DNA from: Pseudarthrobacter sp. NIBRBAC000502772
GTDB taxonomy: Bacteria; Actinomycetota; Actinomycetes; Actinomycetales; Micrococcaceae
Direction of reading: 5' to 3'
Assembly: GCF_006517235.1 (NCBI RefSeq)
Contig: NZ_CP041188.1
Coordinates: forward strand, 1,426,001-1,490,000
DNA: 64,000 nt
The notes under the pieces are model-generated. The model was not told where the DNA came from and did not search any database. It saw only the letters and a program-made list of their open reading frames with translations. A program made the translations under genes and the position numbers. This document shows positions 40,489 to 49,565 of the stretch, piece by piece. Within the stretch, counting starts at the first letter, position 1. Every line of letters begins with the position of its first letter.

Positions 40489-41414
40489 TGGCAAGCCATG
40501 CTCCAGCGCGGCCGAGGCTGCTGGCCGTGATGGCCTGCATGGTCCTGATGCTGTTTCCGGGGCCGACAGCCATTTCAGACTCCGCCGATTCGCCGGCGAT
40601 TGGGACTGGCTGGGCTGGCAACGGCGCGACCGCCGTTGGCTGGTTTCAAGATCCTCAGAGCAATTCATGGACTTCGGTGCCGGTCGGGCTTCCGGATGAC
40701 CCCTTCAAGTACAGATCCAAACACGTATGCAGAGCGGACCCCAAACTCGACGGGTCGAACTGTGCAGGGCCCGATATCGAATGCACCGATGGGGATAACG
40801 GCCGCGTGGTTAACTGGTATAGATCTCTGAAGGCGCTGAACGTCTACACGTTTTTCGCGGGACCGACCTGCATTTATGACGAAAAGCCCGTCGATGTCCT
40901 GGAGCAAATAGCGGCCCAGATCCAGAGGCAGTTCGAGAGCCTGCCCATCAGCGCAGGAACGGTGGTCGCGCAGCCCAACCCCAACACGCTCCGCGGGGCC
41001 GAGACAAACTTTTATGCTGACGCTTCCGAGCAACAGTTTGACGTGACGATGCTCGGACAGCAGGTGCACGTGGTCGCCACGCCGGTTCAGTACACCTGGA
41101 ATTACGGCGACGGAACGGTCTTCGGTCCGCAGCCTTCCATGGGAGGGCCGCTGCCGCAGGACCGCTGGGGTGAAAAGACCCGAACGAGCCACGTCTACGC
41201 GGACACTGGCGACTTCCAAGTCGTCCTCACGACGTCCTTCCGAGGCACGTATTCCGTGAACAACGGACCGCCGCTGCCCATACCGGGCCAAGGCCAGTTC
41301 AGCGCACCACCGCAGACCATCAGCGTCTGGCGATCCATCACCCGGAACTACGCCGACGACTGCAACCAGAACCCGCAGGGACAAGGTTGCCCCGGCGTGG
41401 CATCGTCCCGGTAG
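40488..41414 (+). CDS. Secreted PKD-domain protein
   Basis: 308-residue exported protein with signal peptide LLAVMACMVLMLFPGPTAIS and a putative cleavage site after AIS or SDSA. A Trp-rich N-terminal portion with four Cys (CRADPKLDGSNC, IECTD, GPTC) precedes a PKD-like fold: VATPVQYTWNYGDGTVFGP (about 205-223) and TSHVYADTGDFQVVLTT (about 245-261). The C-terminus has a Cys pair DDCNQNPQGQGC. Coupled to the DUF6318 lipoprotein gene; the pair may form a cell-surface complex. Function unknown. Confidence 0.8.
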   Translation: MASHAPARPRLLAVMACMVLMLFPGPTAISDSADSPAIGTGWAGNGATAVGWFQDPQSNSWTSVPVGLPDDPFKYRSKHVCRADPKLDGSNCAGPDIECTDGDNGRVVNWYRSLKALNVYTFFAGPTCIYDEKPVDVLEQIAAQIQRQFESLPISAGTVVAQPNPNTLRGAETNFYADASEQQFDVTMLGQQVHVVATPVQYTWNYGDGTVFGPQPSMGGPLPQDRWGEKTRTSHVYADTGDFQVVLTTSFRGTYSVNNGPPLPIPGQGQFSAPPQTISVWRSITRNYADDCNQNPQGQGCPGVASSR

Positions 41415-41569
41415 GAAGTATCAGACGACGCCTATGAGGCGGCCGGCAACCGCGCCCGGAATCCAGACAAGCCACCCCCGCAGAGAGTGATCCGCGCCTC
41501 AACCGGAATACTTGCACGCGCCGGGCAGTTGGGAACAGCAGTACCAATTCACCTCGAAAGGAACTGCGC

Positions 41570-42640
41570 ATGCTGTTTTCCCCCTTGACTCTTGGCGAGC
41601 TTGAACTGCCCAACCGCCTGGTAATGGCACCCCTGACCCGTCTCCGCTCAGGCGAGGACGGTGTTCCGGGTCCCTTGGTTGTGGAGCACTACCTGCAGCG
41701 CGCATCCCTGGGACTCATCGTCAGCGAAGGCATCTACCCGAGCCCCGCCGGACGCTCCTACCCGGGTCAGCCCGGTCTCGTCACCGCGGAGCAGATTGCC
41801 GCCTGGAAGAAGGTCACCGACGCGGTGCACGCTGAAGGCGGCCGGATCTTCGCCCAGATCATGCACGGCGGACGGGTTTCCCATGCGGACATCACCGGCG
41901 GCCACACCATCGTGGGTCCGAGCGCCGTCGCCATCGACGGCGAGGTCCGCACCCCGTCCGGCAAGCAGCCGTACCCCGTCCCGCACGCGCTGACCATCGG
42001 TGAGCTGCCCGTCGTGATGCAGGAAATCGTCACCGGCTCGATTAACGCCATCGAAGCGGGATTCGACGGCGTGGAGCTGCACTCGGCCAACGGCTACCTT
42101 CTCCACGAATTCCTTGCCCCGAACTCCAATGTCCGCGACGACAGCTACGGCGGTTCACCGGAGAACCGGGCCCGCTTTGTGATCGAAACAGTCAACGCCG
42201 CGGTGGCCGCGGTGGGTTCGAGCCGCGTGGGCATCCGCATCTCGCCGGAGCACAGCGTCCAGGGCATCGCCGAAACGGATGCGGCCGATGTCCGCGCCAC
42301 CTACGAGGTGCTGGTGGACAGCATTGCCCCGCTCAACCTCGCCTACGTCAGCATCCTGCACCACGAGCCCACGAGTGAGCTGGTCCAGGATCTCCGGGCG
42401 CGCTTCAACGGCACGTTCCTGGTGAACTCCGGCTTCGGCACCATGACAACTCGGGAGGAAGCAACCGCCTTGGTGGCGGACGGCCATGCAGATGCTGTGG
42501 TGGTGGGGCGCCCCGCCATTGCCAACCCGGACCTCGCGCGCCGCTGGAAGGAAAGCCTTCCGCTGAACGAACCGGACCCGTCCACGTTTTATGCAGACGG
42601 CTCCATAGGCTACACGGACTACCCCGCGTATTCGGCTTAG
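41570..42640 (+). CDS. Old yellow enzyme-family alkene reductase
   Basis: 356-residue FMN-dependent TIM barrel that reduces activated C=C bonds using NAD(P)H. Start LFSPLTLGELELPNRLVMAP, QIMHGGRVSH (about 97-106), active-site HSANGYLLHEFLAPNSNVRD (about 168-187) followed by YGGSPENRARF, and the FMN-phosphate region NSGFGTMTTREEA ... ADAVVVGRPAIANPDL. This matches the NemA/XenB class. GAAAGGA precedes the ATG. Stands alone and ends in a terminator hairpin. Probably a detoxification or stress enzyme. Confidence 0.92.
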   Translation: MLFSPLTLGELELPNRLVMAPLTRLRSGEDGVPGPLVVEHYLQRASLGLIVSEGIYPSPAGRSYPGQPGLVTAEQIAAWKKVTDAVHAEGGRIFAQIMHGGRVSHADITGGHTIVGPSAVAIDGEVRTPSGKQPYPVPHALTIGELPVVMQEIVTGSINAIEAGFDGVELHSANGYLLHEFLAPNSNVRDDSYGGSPENRARFVIETVNAAVAAVGSSRVGIRISPEHSVQGIAETDAADVRATYEVLVDSIAPLNLAYVSILHHEPTSELVQDLRARFNGTFLVNSGFGTMTTREEATALVADGHADAVVVGRPAIANPDLARRWKESLPLNEPDPSTFYADGSIGYTDYPAYSA

Positions 42641-42674
42641 CGGTCAATGCTGGCCCCCGGCCAGAGATTAAACG

Positions 42675-42709
42675 ACGACGGCGGCACCCGGCTTGGGTGC
42701 CGCCGTCGT
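42675..42709 (+). terminator. Terminator after the old yellow enzyme gene
   Basis: Perfect 15-bp stem ACGACGGCGGCACCC / GGGTGCCGCCGTCGT with a 5-nt loop and a short T pair after it. Confidence 0.85.
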
Positions 42710-42863
42710 TGGCTGCTCGGTGTGCTGTCCCGGCAGCGCGCGCCAAATTAGCCATCCGACGGCTGTTTTGGCTCATCTTTCAACGTTGGCCCGCCCAGGT
42801 TCACAAGCGCTGAGCGGTAAACACCAGAATACTCCAGTGAATGGATTATTGCTAGGGAAATAG

Positions 42864-43160
42864 CTAAAGGTATGCTTCCCGGCCCGTTCCTTCGCGCATC
42901 ACCAGCTTGTCGTCCTCAATGGAGACGAGCAGGCTTTTGGGCTTTCCGCTGACTTTGGTAATGGCTTTCAGGCCGCGGTTGGTGACTTCCACTCCCACCT
43001 GCGCCCCCTTCGCGGGCAGCTCCACGGACGTTTCGTAGGCTTCTCCCAGCAGCGGGTTGGTGGACACGCCCATGTCGCGGCGGACCTCCTTGCCGTTGAC
43101 CATGACGGTGATGTTGGCCTCGTCGAATCCTTCCTGAAAGACGATGAGCAGTTCACGCAT
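42864..43160 (-). CDS. Small hypothetical protein, beta-rich
   Basis: 98-residue soluble protein beginning MRELLIVFQEGFDEANITVM. Alternating hydrophobic residues (ITVMVNGKEV, SVELPAKGAQVGVEVTNRGL, SLLVSIEDDKLVM) suggest an Ig-like or OB-like beta sandwich. No catalytic motif, Cys or signal peptide is visible. The ATG at 43160 follows GAGGAAGAGGG; an upstream start would add 13 basic residues. Divergent from the tex gene. I do not recognise the family. Confidence 0.65.
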   Translation of the reverse strand: MRELLIVFQEGFDEANITVMVNGKEVRRDMGVSTNPLLGEAYETSVELPAKGAQVGVEVTNRGLKAITKVSGKPKSLLVSIEDDKLVMREGTGREAYL

Positions 43161-43298
43161 GGTGGCCCTCTTCCTCGAAGTGATTGCCTGTGACGGCATA
43201 TCAACTACAGCACTTCACGGCCCGGAGCGGAATACCCCGGCCGGCTGCCCGGCCGGGCGCCGCTGGAGACGACCAGGCCCGTAGGGCAAAATGTTCAG

Positions 43299-45863
43299 GT
43301 GACCCAACTCCCGCACGTCCCGTCCGCCCCCACGTCTGCCCCAACTCCGGACAGCGCCATCCACGCCCAGATCGCCGCCGAGCTTGGCGTGAAGACCTGG
43401 CAGGTCAAGGCTGCAGTGGACCTGCTCGACGGCGGATCCACCGTTCCGTTCATCGCCCGGTACCGCAAGGAAGCCACCGGGACGCTGGATGACACGCAGC
43501 TGCGCGAGCTCGACGAGCGCCTGCGCTACCTCCGCGAACTTGAGGACCGCCGTCGTACTATCCTCGAAGCGATTGCCGCGCAGGGGCAGCTGACCCCCGA
43601 GCTGCAGGCAGCGATCCTCGCCGCGGATACCAAGTCCCGGCTGGAGGACATCTACCTTCCGTTCAAGTCCAAGCGCCGCACCAAGGCCCAGATCGCCCGT
43701 GAAGCCGGGTTGGAGCCGCTCGCCGATGCGCTGCTGAAGCGGCCCGACCTGGACCCGGAACGCGAGGCTGCCAGATACCTGAACGCCGAACACTCCATTG
43801 ATGACGCGGACGCCGCGCTCGCCGGCGCCCGTTCCATCCTCGTCGAGAGGGTTGCGCAGGATCCGGACCTCGCCGCAACCCTGCGTGAGCGGCTTTGGAC
43901 GCAGGGGCGGATGGTGTCGCGGGTCAAGAAGGGCAAGGAGGCCGACGGGCAGAAGTTCGCCGATTACTTTGAGTTCGCCCAGGCGCCCACCGGAATGCCC
44001 TCGCACCGCGTGCTTGCGCTGCTGCGCGGTGAGAAGGACGGCGTCCTGGAGCTGGATCTCGCCGAGGCGGATCCGAACGACGACGACGCCCTTGCCGCCG
44101 CGCGTTCCCGTTACGAGTCCGCGGTTGCCAGGTGCCTCGGGGTCGCCGACCGCGGCCGTCCCGCCGATTCGTGGCTGATCCAGACCGCGCAGCTTGCCTG
44201 GCGCTCGCGCGTGCTGGCCCGGCTGACCGCCGACCTCCGCGGACGGCTGTTCACCGACGCCGAGGACGAGGCTGTCCGGGTGTTTGCCGCCAACCTCCGC
44301 GACGTCCTCCTGGCCGCACCCGCCGGAAACCGCGCCACTCTTGGGCTGGACCCGGGACTGCGGACCGGTGTGAAAGTTGCCGTTGTGGACGGGACTGGCA
44401 AGGTGGTTGCCACCGACACGGTGTATCCGCACGCGCCTGCCCGGAAATGGGACGAGGCCCTCGCCACCTTGGTGCGGCTGGCCCGGAAGCACAACGTGGA
44501 GCTGGTGGCCATCGGCAACGGAACCGCGTCCCGGGAGACGGACAAGCTTGCCGCGGAACTGATCAAGCTGCTGCCGGCCGCGGAGACGAAACCGCAGAAA
44601 CTGGTGGTTTCCGAGGCCGGGGCGTCGGTGTATTCCGCGTCGGCGCTGGCCTCGGCGGAGCTGCCGGGCATGGATGTGTCCCTGCGCGGAGCCGTTTCCA
44701 TTGCGCGGCGGCTTCAGGATCCGCTGGCCGAACTCGTGAAGATCGATCCCAAGTCCATCGGCGTGGGGCAGTACCAGCACGACGTCACGGCGTCGAAGCT
44801 GGACCGCAGCCTGGATGCCGTGGTCGAGGACTGCGTGAACGCGGTTGGCGTTGACGTGAACACTGCTTCGCCGGCGTTGCTGAGCCGCGTGGCCGGCGTC
44901 GGACCTTTGCTGAGCGAAAACATTGTGGCGTACCGAAACGAACACGGGCCGTTTGCCAAGCGCAGCGAGCTCAAGAAGGTGCCCCGCCTGGGTGCGAAGG
45001 CGTTTGAGCAGTGCGCCGGCTTCCTGCGGATCACCGGCGGAGCAGAGCCGCTGGACGCGTCGAGCGTGCACCCCGAGGCGTATCCGATTGCCCGGAAAAT
45101 CCTGGTGGCCGCGGGCTCGGCGCCGGCGTCGTCACTTGATCCGCGCGCTTTCGTCGACGGCACCTTTGGTTTGCCCACGGTCCAGGACATCCTGGCGGAG
45201 TTGGACAAACCAGGCCGCGATCCCCGACCCGCTTTTGCCGCGGCCACCTTCTCCGAAGGCATCGAGAAGATCTCCGACCTCAAGCCCGGCATGGTGCTTG
45301 AGGGGACCGTCACCAATGTGGCCGCGTTCGGCGCATTTGTGGACGTCGGAGTGCACCAGGACGGCCTGGTTCATGTGTCGGCGCTGGCCAACCGCTTTGT
45401 CTCCGATCCCCGCGAGGTGGTGAAGTCCGGGCAGGTTGTCCGCGTGAAGGTTCTGGAAGCCGATCCGGAGCGGAAACGGATTTCGCTCACGCTAAGGCTC
45501 GACGACGAGCCGTCGCCTTCGGGTGGGCGGGCGCAGGGCGGGCGTTCGGAGAGTACGCGTTCGGCGGGTGGGCGATCGGAAGCCGGGCGTTCGGAAGGGG
45601 GGCGTTCGGAAGGGGGGCGGCCTGAAAGCGGTCGGCCAGCTGGGGGACGCCCAGCAGGGGGCCGTCCGGCAGATGCGCGGCGAGACTCGAATGGACGCGA
45701 CTCTGGTGGTCAGCGCGGACGCGGGGCCTCGAGCCCGGGCGACAACGCATCGACGTCGAAGCCCGATCCGAAGTCGTCCGGCGGCCGGCCGCCGGCACCG
45801 AAGCCGGCGCCTGTAAACACCGCCATGGCAGAGGCCCTCCGCAAGGCTGGCCTCGGCAAATAG
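43299..45863 (+). CDS. tex: Tex-family transcription accessory protein
   Basis: 854-residue RNA-binding protein. Order of domains: Tex N-terminal helical domain (about 20-330; [20 protein letters not shown] near 50), YqgF/RuvC-like domain (from [19 protein letters not shown], about 347), helix-hairpin-helix repeats ([20 protein letters not shown] ... [14 protein letters not shown]) and an S1 RNA-binding domain (about 658-730, [20 protein letters not shown]). The last 115 residues are a disordered Arg/Gly/Ser tail with repeated GGRSE/GGRP units. Start is a GTG at 43299. Tex acts in transcription and RNA turnover and in stress survival. Confidence 0.93.
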   Translation: MTQLPHVPSAPTSAPTPDSAIHAQIAAELGVKTWQVKAAVDLLDGGSTVPFIARYRKEATGTLDDTQLRELDERLRYLRELEDRRRTILEAIAAQGQLTPELQAAILAADTKSRLEDIYLPFKSKRRTKAQIAREAGLEPLADALLKRPDLDPEREAARYLNAEHSIDDADAALAGARSILVERVAQDPDLAATLRERLWTQGRMVSRVKKGKEADGQKFADYFEFAQAPTGMPSHRVLALLRGEKDGVLELDLAEADPNDDDALAAARSRYESAVARCLGVADRGRPADSWLIQTAQLAWRSRVLARLTADLRGRLFTDAEDEAVRVFAANLRDVLLAAPAGNRATLGLDPGLRTGVKVAVVDGTGKVVATDTVYPHAPARKWDEALATLVRLARKHNVELVAIGNGTASRETDKLAAELIKLLPAAETKPQKLVVSEAGASVYSASALASAELPGMDVSLRGAVSIARRLQDPLAELVKIDPKSIGVGQYQHDVTASKLDRSLDAVVEDCVNAVGVDVNTASPALLSRVAGVGPLLSENIVAYRNEHGPFAKRSELKKVPRLGAKAFEQCAGFLRITGGAEPLDASSVHPEAYPIARKILVAAGSAPASSLDPRAFVDGTFGLPTVQDILAELDKPGRDPRPAFAAATFSEGIEKISDLKPGMVLEGTVTNVAAFGAFVDVGVHQDGLVHVSALANRFVSDPREVVKSGQVVRVKVLEADPERKRISLTLRLDDEPSPSGGRAQGGRSESTRSAGGRSEAGRSEGGRSEGGRPESGRPAGGRPAGGRPADARRDSNGRDSGGQRGRGASSPGDNASTSKPDPKSSGGRPPAPKPAPVNTAMAEALRKAGLGK

Positions 45864-45974
45864 ACACGTGTTGATTGGCGCCCACTCGGAGTAGCTCGCT
45901 CAGTCAGCGGCCATGTTGGCCGTGGGAGGTCGTCGTCAGGCAACGGCTCGCGCATTGCGAGGTCACGGTCCAGC

Positions 45975-47426
45975 TCACGGTGTTCGGACAGGACTCGGTC
46001 CCGGGATCGCTGGCTCCGGATGTTCGGCCAGATATTTGACCATATCGTCGGCCATTGCCTGGAAGTCGTCTGGCCAGTGGGGTGGTTCCCAGTCGGGGTG
46101 TTCGCTGGCGTAGTGCCGTCCGGTGGGTGATATCCAGCCGGGTGGTTCGTTCTTGGTGGCGGTGGTGGGTTTCCAACCGGTGATGTGTCTGAGTCGGTGG
46201 TGCTTGCGGCAGGGCTGGCCGAGGTTACTGATCCCGGTACGGCCGCCGTGGGCCCAGGCGAGGAGGTGGTCTGCTTCGTTGTCGAGGGAGTGGTTGCTGC
46301 AGCCGGGGAACGGGCACTTCCCGTCGCGTAACCGTAGCCATTGGCGTTGGGCTTTCGTCACGCGGTAGCTGGTCCGCCCGATCTCGAGCGGTGCTCCGTC
46401 GCGGGGGTCTGTCAGGACGCGGTGGAAGGATTCGGCGCCGTCGGCGATCAGGTGGCGGGCCGTGGATGGTGGGATCGGGCCGTATCCGTCGAGCATTGCC
46501 GGCTCGTCCGTGAGGCCCAGCAGCGAGAGGACGGGGACCGTAACAAGAACCTGAGCCCGCGGTGACGGAACACGGTCATTCCCATTTATATCCCCGGCCG
46601 CATTATCTGTGGCACTGAGGAGCCAGGTGGCGACGGTGTCAGCGCGGAGCTGGCTGAGGTTCCGGTCCTCGTCCGGTCCTTGGAGGGCACGGGCTGCGGT
46701 GGTGGCGCGGTCCCAGATCGCGGCCGCCTGGTCCGCGGGGAGGTACGCGGAGAGCCAGGCCATGCCGTCGCGGTCCGGGGCGTATTCCAGGCGCCGGTCG
46801 GCTGCGCTCTTGATGTGGCGTTTTTCGATGCTGACCGGGTGATGGCGTTCCCGCCAGGTCCGGGCCTTGTGCCGGAACCTCCCGGAGATGAGCTCGCCGG
46901 CGCGGCCGCGTGCCGGATTCACCACGTGAGGGTCCAGGAAATGCGCCTCCAACGCCGCCGCGCCCGGCCTGTCGAGGTTGGTGGTTTCGTCGACCATGAT
47001 CCGCGCGTGCTGCCACGAAATCGTCCCCGCCTGCAGCGCGGATAAGGTCAGGGGCAGTCTGGTGGTGAGTTGGTGGGCCCCGGCCAACAGTGCCCCAGCG
47101 GACCGTTCGCTCACCGTTAGGACGCACGCGACCTCAGCGACTACGGCCATCTCCTGCCCGGTATTGTCCTCGGGCGACGTTGCAGGGCCTGCCAAAGCCT
47201 CGGCAGCGCTGTTGTAACCGGCGGCCAGCCAGGCCTTCAGGGCGGCACTCTTGGCGTCCAGCCGTGAGATCTCGGCCAGCCCGTCCAGGAATTCATCTGC
47301 CCGCCGACGCATAGGATCAGCGTCCCCGGAACAGTTCGAATCGGTCCCGTCCCGGAGCACCACAGCAAGCTCAGCGAAGGACACCGAAAGGGCCTCCGCT
47401 GTCGCCACAGCCGCTCTGCTATCCAT
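45975..47426 (-). CDS. DUF222/HNH-endonuclease family protein
   Basis: 483-residue member of the DUF222 (13E12-like) family common and multicopy in actinobacteria. The helical DUF222 domain covers about 60-330 (SALQAGTISWQHARIMVDET, YLPADQAAAIWDRATTAARA) and a C-terminal HNH motif follows: LRLRDGKCPFPGCSNHSLDN, EADHLLAWAHGGRT and LGQPCRKHHRLRH (about 365-415), giving paired Cys and His for the nuclease site. Target and role are unknown; related proteins sit in mobile-like repeats. A TTG 6 bp upstream of the chosen ATG is also possible. Confidence 0.88.
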   Translation of the reverse strand: MDSRAAVATAEALSVSFAELAVVLRDGTDSNCSGDADPMRRRADEFLDGLAEISRLDAKSAALKAWLAAGYNSAAEALAGPATSPEDNTGQEMAVVAEVACVLTVSERSAGALLAGAHQLTTRLPLTLSALQAGTISWQHARIMVDETTNLDRPGAAALEAHFLDPHVVNPARGRAGELISGRFRHKARTWRERHHPVSIEKRHIKSAADRRLEYAPDRDGMAWLSAYLPADQAAAIWDRATTAARALQGPDEDRNLSQLRADTVATWLLSATDNAAGDINGNDRVPSPRAQVLVTVPVLSLLGLTDEPAMLDGYGPIPPSTARHLIADGAESFHRVLTDPRDGAPLEIGRTSYRVTKAQRQWLRLRDGKCPFPGCSNHSLDNEADHLLAWAHGGRTGISNLGQPCRKHHRLRHITGWKPTTATKNEPPGWISPTGRHYASEHPDWEPPHWPDDFQAMADDMVKYLAEHPEPAIPGPSPVRTP

Positions 47427-47517
47427 ACCCAAATCATCCCGCGAGGGTCTGACAATAACGGCGAGGCTGAAGAGCTATGTGCATAACTCAGCGAAGCAAC
47501 GATCAGGCCCCTCGTGC

Positions 47518-47628
47518 GGGGTCGTCGGTGGCGGAGGGGCCTCAACTGTCCCCTCGCGCGGGGTGGAGCCGAAGCGTCCGTTCGCGCGGGTCGTCGGTGA
47601 CGGTGGGCCTCAAGTGTCCGTTCGCGCC
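47518..47628. repeat. Tandem copies of the GCGCGAACGGACACTTG repeat family
   Basis: Two imperfect direct units, GGGTCGTCGGTGGCGG... (47519) and GGGTCGTCGGTGACGG... (47588), each running into CCTCAA(C/G)TGTCC(C/G)(T/C)TCGCGC; a further GTCCGTTCGCGCGGG lies between them. 47605-47628 is the reverse complement of 26947-26970. This fills the ~200-bp gap between the HNH gene and the SDR gene; no other feature is seen there. Confidence 0.75.
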
Positions 47629-47634
47629 CTGAAG

Positions 47635-48495
47635 CTACGCGTGGCGGACTGCGGTGCGCGCCAGAACTGCCCGGTACCCTTCCCGGAACGTCGGGTAGGT
47701 GAACTCGAGCCCGGTCCCGCGGAGCAAAGCGTTGCTGCAGCGTTTATTGCCGCCGCGGGCCTCGCCTGCTGGTCCGATGGGCGGTTCCGGATAGCCCATT
47801 TCCAAGGCCAGAAACCGCAGTACATCCCCAAGTTCAGCGGGAGAGTTGTCCACACCGACATATACCGGCGCAGGCATAGTTTCCATGGTGGCCAACTGGA
47901 CGATCGCCGCAGCGGCGTCGTCCCGGTGGATCCGGTTGGTAAAGCGTGGTTCGTCGGGAACCACGGCATTCCCGCTGCGGACCTGGTCAATCAGCCGAGT
48001 CCGGCCCGGACCGTAGATCCCACCCAGCCGCAGCACAACAGGCGAGGCACCAGTGCCGCGCAGCCGCGAAACCAGGAGTTCCTCCGCCTCGAGGAGGATA
48101 CGTCCCGAGAAACTGCCAGGTGCCGCCGTCGTACTCTCATCGACCCAGCCACCGCCGGCGTCCCCGTAGACAGCGGTGGAGGACACAAAAAGCACGCGCC
48201 GCGGCGTCACGCCGTCGCGCTCCAGGGCGTCCAGGACATGCGTCAGACCGTCCACGTACGCGGCACGGTAGGCCGCTTCCGTGGGTGAGTCGGCCGCTAC
48301 GGCCACGACGACAGCCGTGGTGTCCGCCGGGACAATGGGCAGGTCCGTGGAGCCAAGGTCCGCCGCCACGCCTTCGATGGCAGAGGGCAGTTTCTCGGGA
48401 GACCGGCGCCAGCCCACCACCCGATGCCCAGCCGCGGTGAAGCGCAGGCCCGCTTCAGTGCCCAGATCGCCGCAGCCGGCCAAGAGAATCGTCAT
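47635..48495 (-). CDS. NAD(P)-dependent epimerase/dehydratase-like SDR (YeeZ-type)
   Basis: 286-residue extended SDR. The cofactor motif is ILLAGCGDLGTEAGLRFTAA (GxGxxG, residues 3-22), with VLFVSSTAVYGDAGG (about 100-114; Tyr of the active-site region), VVLRLGGIYGPGRTRL and NRIHRDDAAAAIVQLA (about 190-205). This resembles YeeZ/YbjT-like proteins that lack a complete catalytic YxxxK; their reaction is unknown. Its 3' end abuts the repeat block at 47518-47628. Confidence 0.83.
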   Translation of the reverse strand: MTILLAGCGDLGTEAGLRFTAAGHRVVGWRRSPEKLPSAIEGVAADLGSTDLPIVPADTTAVVVAVAADSPTEAAYRAAYVDGLTHVLDALERDGVTPRRVLFVSSTAVYGDAGGGWVDESTTAAPGSFSGRILLEAEELLVSRLRGTGASPVVLRLGGIYGPGRTRLIDQVRSGNAVVPDEPRFTNRIHRDDAAAAIVQLATMETMPAPVYVGVDNSPAELGDVLRFLALEMGYPEPPIGPAGEARGGNKRCSNALLRGTGLEFTYPTFREGYRAVLARTAVRHA

Positions 48496-48543
48496 GGTGA
48501 AAGTCTGCCACTCCCGCCGCCGTGACTCGCATTTGCGGTCTGA

Positions 48544-49446
48544 TCAGGGCGCTGGAAGGGTGGAAACTACCGCTGTCGTGGGAACCGGGACTCTCTGCGG
48601 CTGGGGCGAAAGTTGTGAGAGCACGCCGGAGAGCACGCCGAGGGCGAAAATGACCAGTGCCAGCCGGAAGAGCACCCCCAGGCAGCTCGTCCTTTTCCTG
48701 CGTGCAGGCTTTTGTCGAACGCTAACTGGAGGGCGTATGGTGCGCGGGTCATCGGAGGGGTCACGTGCAGTGCGCCAGCGTGCCAAGGATGTGGCAGGGC
48801 CTGCAGCATGCATGAAATCCGAAGGCCCGGTCGGAACACTTCCAGTGGTTAGAAGCGGTGGACTTGAGGTTCCGGCAAGCATGTTGGTCAGGAATTGGTG
48901 AATGGCTTCAACAGTGTTCGCATCAAGCACTGCCGGCACAGCGCCTATGGCGCGGCATACGGTGTCGATGCCCTGGACCCGCGCACCGCTGGCGGTGGTG
49001 CCCTGCAGATCAGGTTGTCCAACCATGCACAGCCACGCTTGAACGTAGCGGCGGTGCCGCGGTTCCAGGAGGGCTGCCACAGCTGAGCACTGCTCTACCA
49101 CCCCGGAGACTTCCCGCTCACGGGAGTAACCGTTTTGCCGCAGGACGCCGTTCCGGAGATGGATGTCGCCGGACCAGTTCTTCGCATCGATCACAATGAT
49201 GCCGCCCGGGCCCACCAAGACATGGTCCAAATTGGCTTTGGGCCGCCCTGGCCAATGCACGTCGTGAAGGGCCATCCAGCCCTGGACCTCAAGCGTGTCC
49301 AACATCGAGGCAACCCGGGCTTCACCAGCGGCACCCGCGGCCCACGCCCGTTCAGCCCGTTCTGCGTAGTCGAGCTGGCGCCTCAGTTTGGCCGCTCGTT
49401 CCGCCGCAATACGCGCCTGCTCAGCAGCGCCGTCGCCTGCCCCCAT
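48544..49446 (-). CDS. NERD-domain protein with a C-terminal membrane anchor
   Basis: 300-residue protein. An N-terminal coiled coil (about 8-45, rich in Ala, Glu and Arg) is followed by a NERD nuclease-related domain, including WPGRPKANLDHVLVGPGGII and VIDAKNWSGDI (about 80-110; an acidic residue plus D-x-K resembling PD-(D/E)xK). A low-complexity linker leads to one transmembrane helix (VLFRLALVIFALGVLSGVL, about 265-283). Start: ATG at 49446 with GGGAG upstream; a GTG 36 bp further upstream is possible. NERD proteins may bind or cut DNA; role unknown. Confidence 0.83.
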   Translation of the reverse strand: MGAGDGAAEQARIAAERAAKLRRQLDYAERAERAWAAGAAGEARVASMLDTLEVQGWMALHDVHWPGRPKANLDHVLVGPGGIIVIDAKNWSGDIHLRNGVLRQNGYSREREVSGVVEQCSAVAALLEPRHRRYVQAWLCMVGQPDLQGTTASGARVQGIDTVCRAIGAVPAVLDANTVEAIHQFLTNMLAGTSSPPLLTTGSVPTGPSDFMHAAGPATSLARWRTARDPSDDPRTIRPPVSVRQKPARRKRTSCLGVLFRLALVIFALGVLSGVLSQLSPQPQRVPVPTTAVVSTLPAP

Positions 49447-49565
49447 TTTCGCTCCCAAGCTGTTGGTGCTTGCTGCCAGCACTCACCGATCACTGTAAGG
49501 GAAAAGTTGCGCGGGCGTGCAGGAGCTTAGGCGTCCTCAGTGGCACGAGACCCCGGCGTGGCCAC

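Noticed and set aside
43215..45071. 618-codon minus-strand open frame opposite tex
   Set aside because: Antisense shadow of the conserved Tex domains.
45515..45690. Tandem GGGCGTTCGGA-like DNA repeats as a CRISPR or origin
   Set aside because: They are in frame within tex and encode the GGRSE tail; no spacers and no DnaA boxes.
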